A stretch of DNA of 7,627 nucleotides. Source: Mycobacterium sp. Its GTDB lineage: Bacteria > Actinomycetota > Actinomycetes > Mycobacteriales > Mycobacteriaceae. The stretch is taken from contig JAHBAP020000277.1 of assembly GCA_018500005.2 (NCBI GenBank), positions 1-7,627 on the forward strand. The letters are read 5' to 3'. Below, piece after piece: positions 7,621 through 7,627 of this stretch. Numbering within the stretch: the first letter of the stretch is position 1; every line of letters starts with the position of its first letter. The position numbers and the translations under genes were made by a program. The notes below the pieces were generated by a model that had not been told where the DNA came from, made no database searches, and worked only from the letters and a program-made list of their open reading frames with translations.

Positions 7621-7627
7621 GTACGAA

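Overview
The window looks like ordinary chromosomal DNA from a mycobacterium (Mycobacteriaceae). The DNA is GC-rich with strong third-position GC bias and uses GTG starts. The proteins closely match, from memory, the Mycobacterium tuberculosis proteins encoded around Rv3258c-Rv3248c, and in the same relative order. All six genes I can support lie on the + strand. I could not run a search, so gene names rest on recognised motifs and remembered homologues.

Layout: (1) the 3' end of a DUF3499-family gene (Rv3258c-like) runs in from the left edge and is followed by a hairpin. (2) A tight three-gene mannose block follows: phosphomannomutase (manB/pmmA), a SIS-fold 'TobH-like' protein (Rv3256c-like) that overlaps it by 4 bp, and type I mannose-6-phosphate isomerase (manA) 7 bp further on. 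(3) An APC-superfamily amino-acid permease (Rv3253c-like) starts after a 66-bp gap that carries a TANNNT -10 box placed for a leaderless mRNA. (4) A TetR regulator (Rv3249c/AlkX-like) starts 9 bp after the permease stop. (5) S-adenosylhomocysteine hydrolase (sahH) follows a 30-bp gap, again with a TANNNT box placed for leaderless initiation, and ends 7 bp before the right edge.

How the genes work together: ManA and ManB convert fructose-6-P to mannose-6-P to mannose-1-P, the precursor of GDP-mannose for phosphatidylinositol mannosides, lipomannan, lipoarabinomannan and mannosylated proteins. The SIS-like protein between them is probably functionally tied to this block, but its role is unknown. 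SahH removes S-adenosylhomocysteine in the methylation cycle and is not metabolically linked to the mannose genes. The permease and TetR gene separate the two.

The most notable point is what is absent. As I remember the M. tuberculosis order, alkB-rubA-rubB (alkane hydroxylase and rubredoxins) lie between the permease and the TetR gene, and an oppositely oriented gene (Rv3254) lies between manA and the permease. Neither is present here. The TetR gene abuts the permease stop in the same frame and lacks the usual N-terminal arm, so it looks like an orphaned alkane-operon regulator at a deletion junction. I found no mobile element, CRISPR array, RNA gene or clearly new system.
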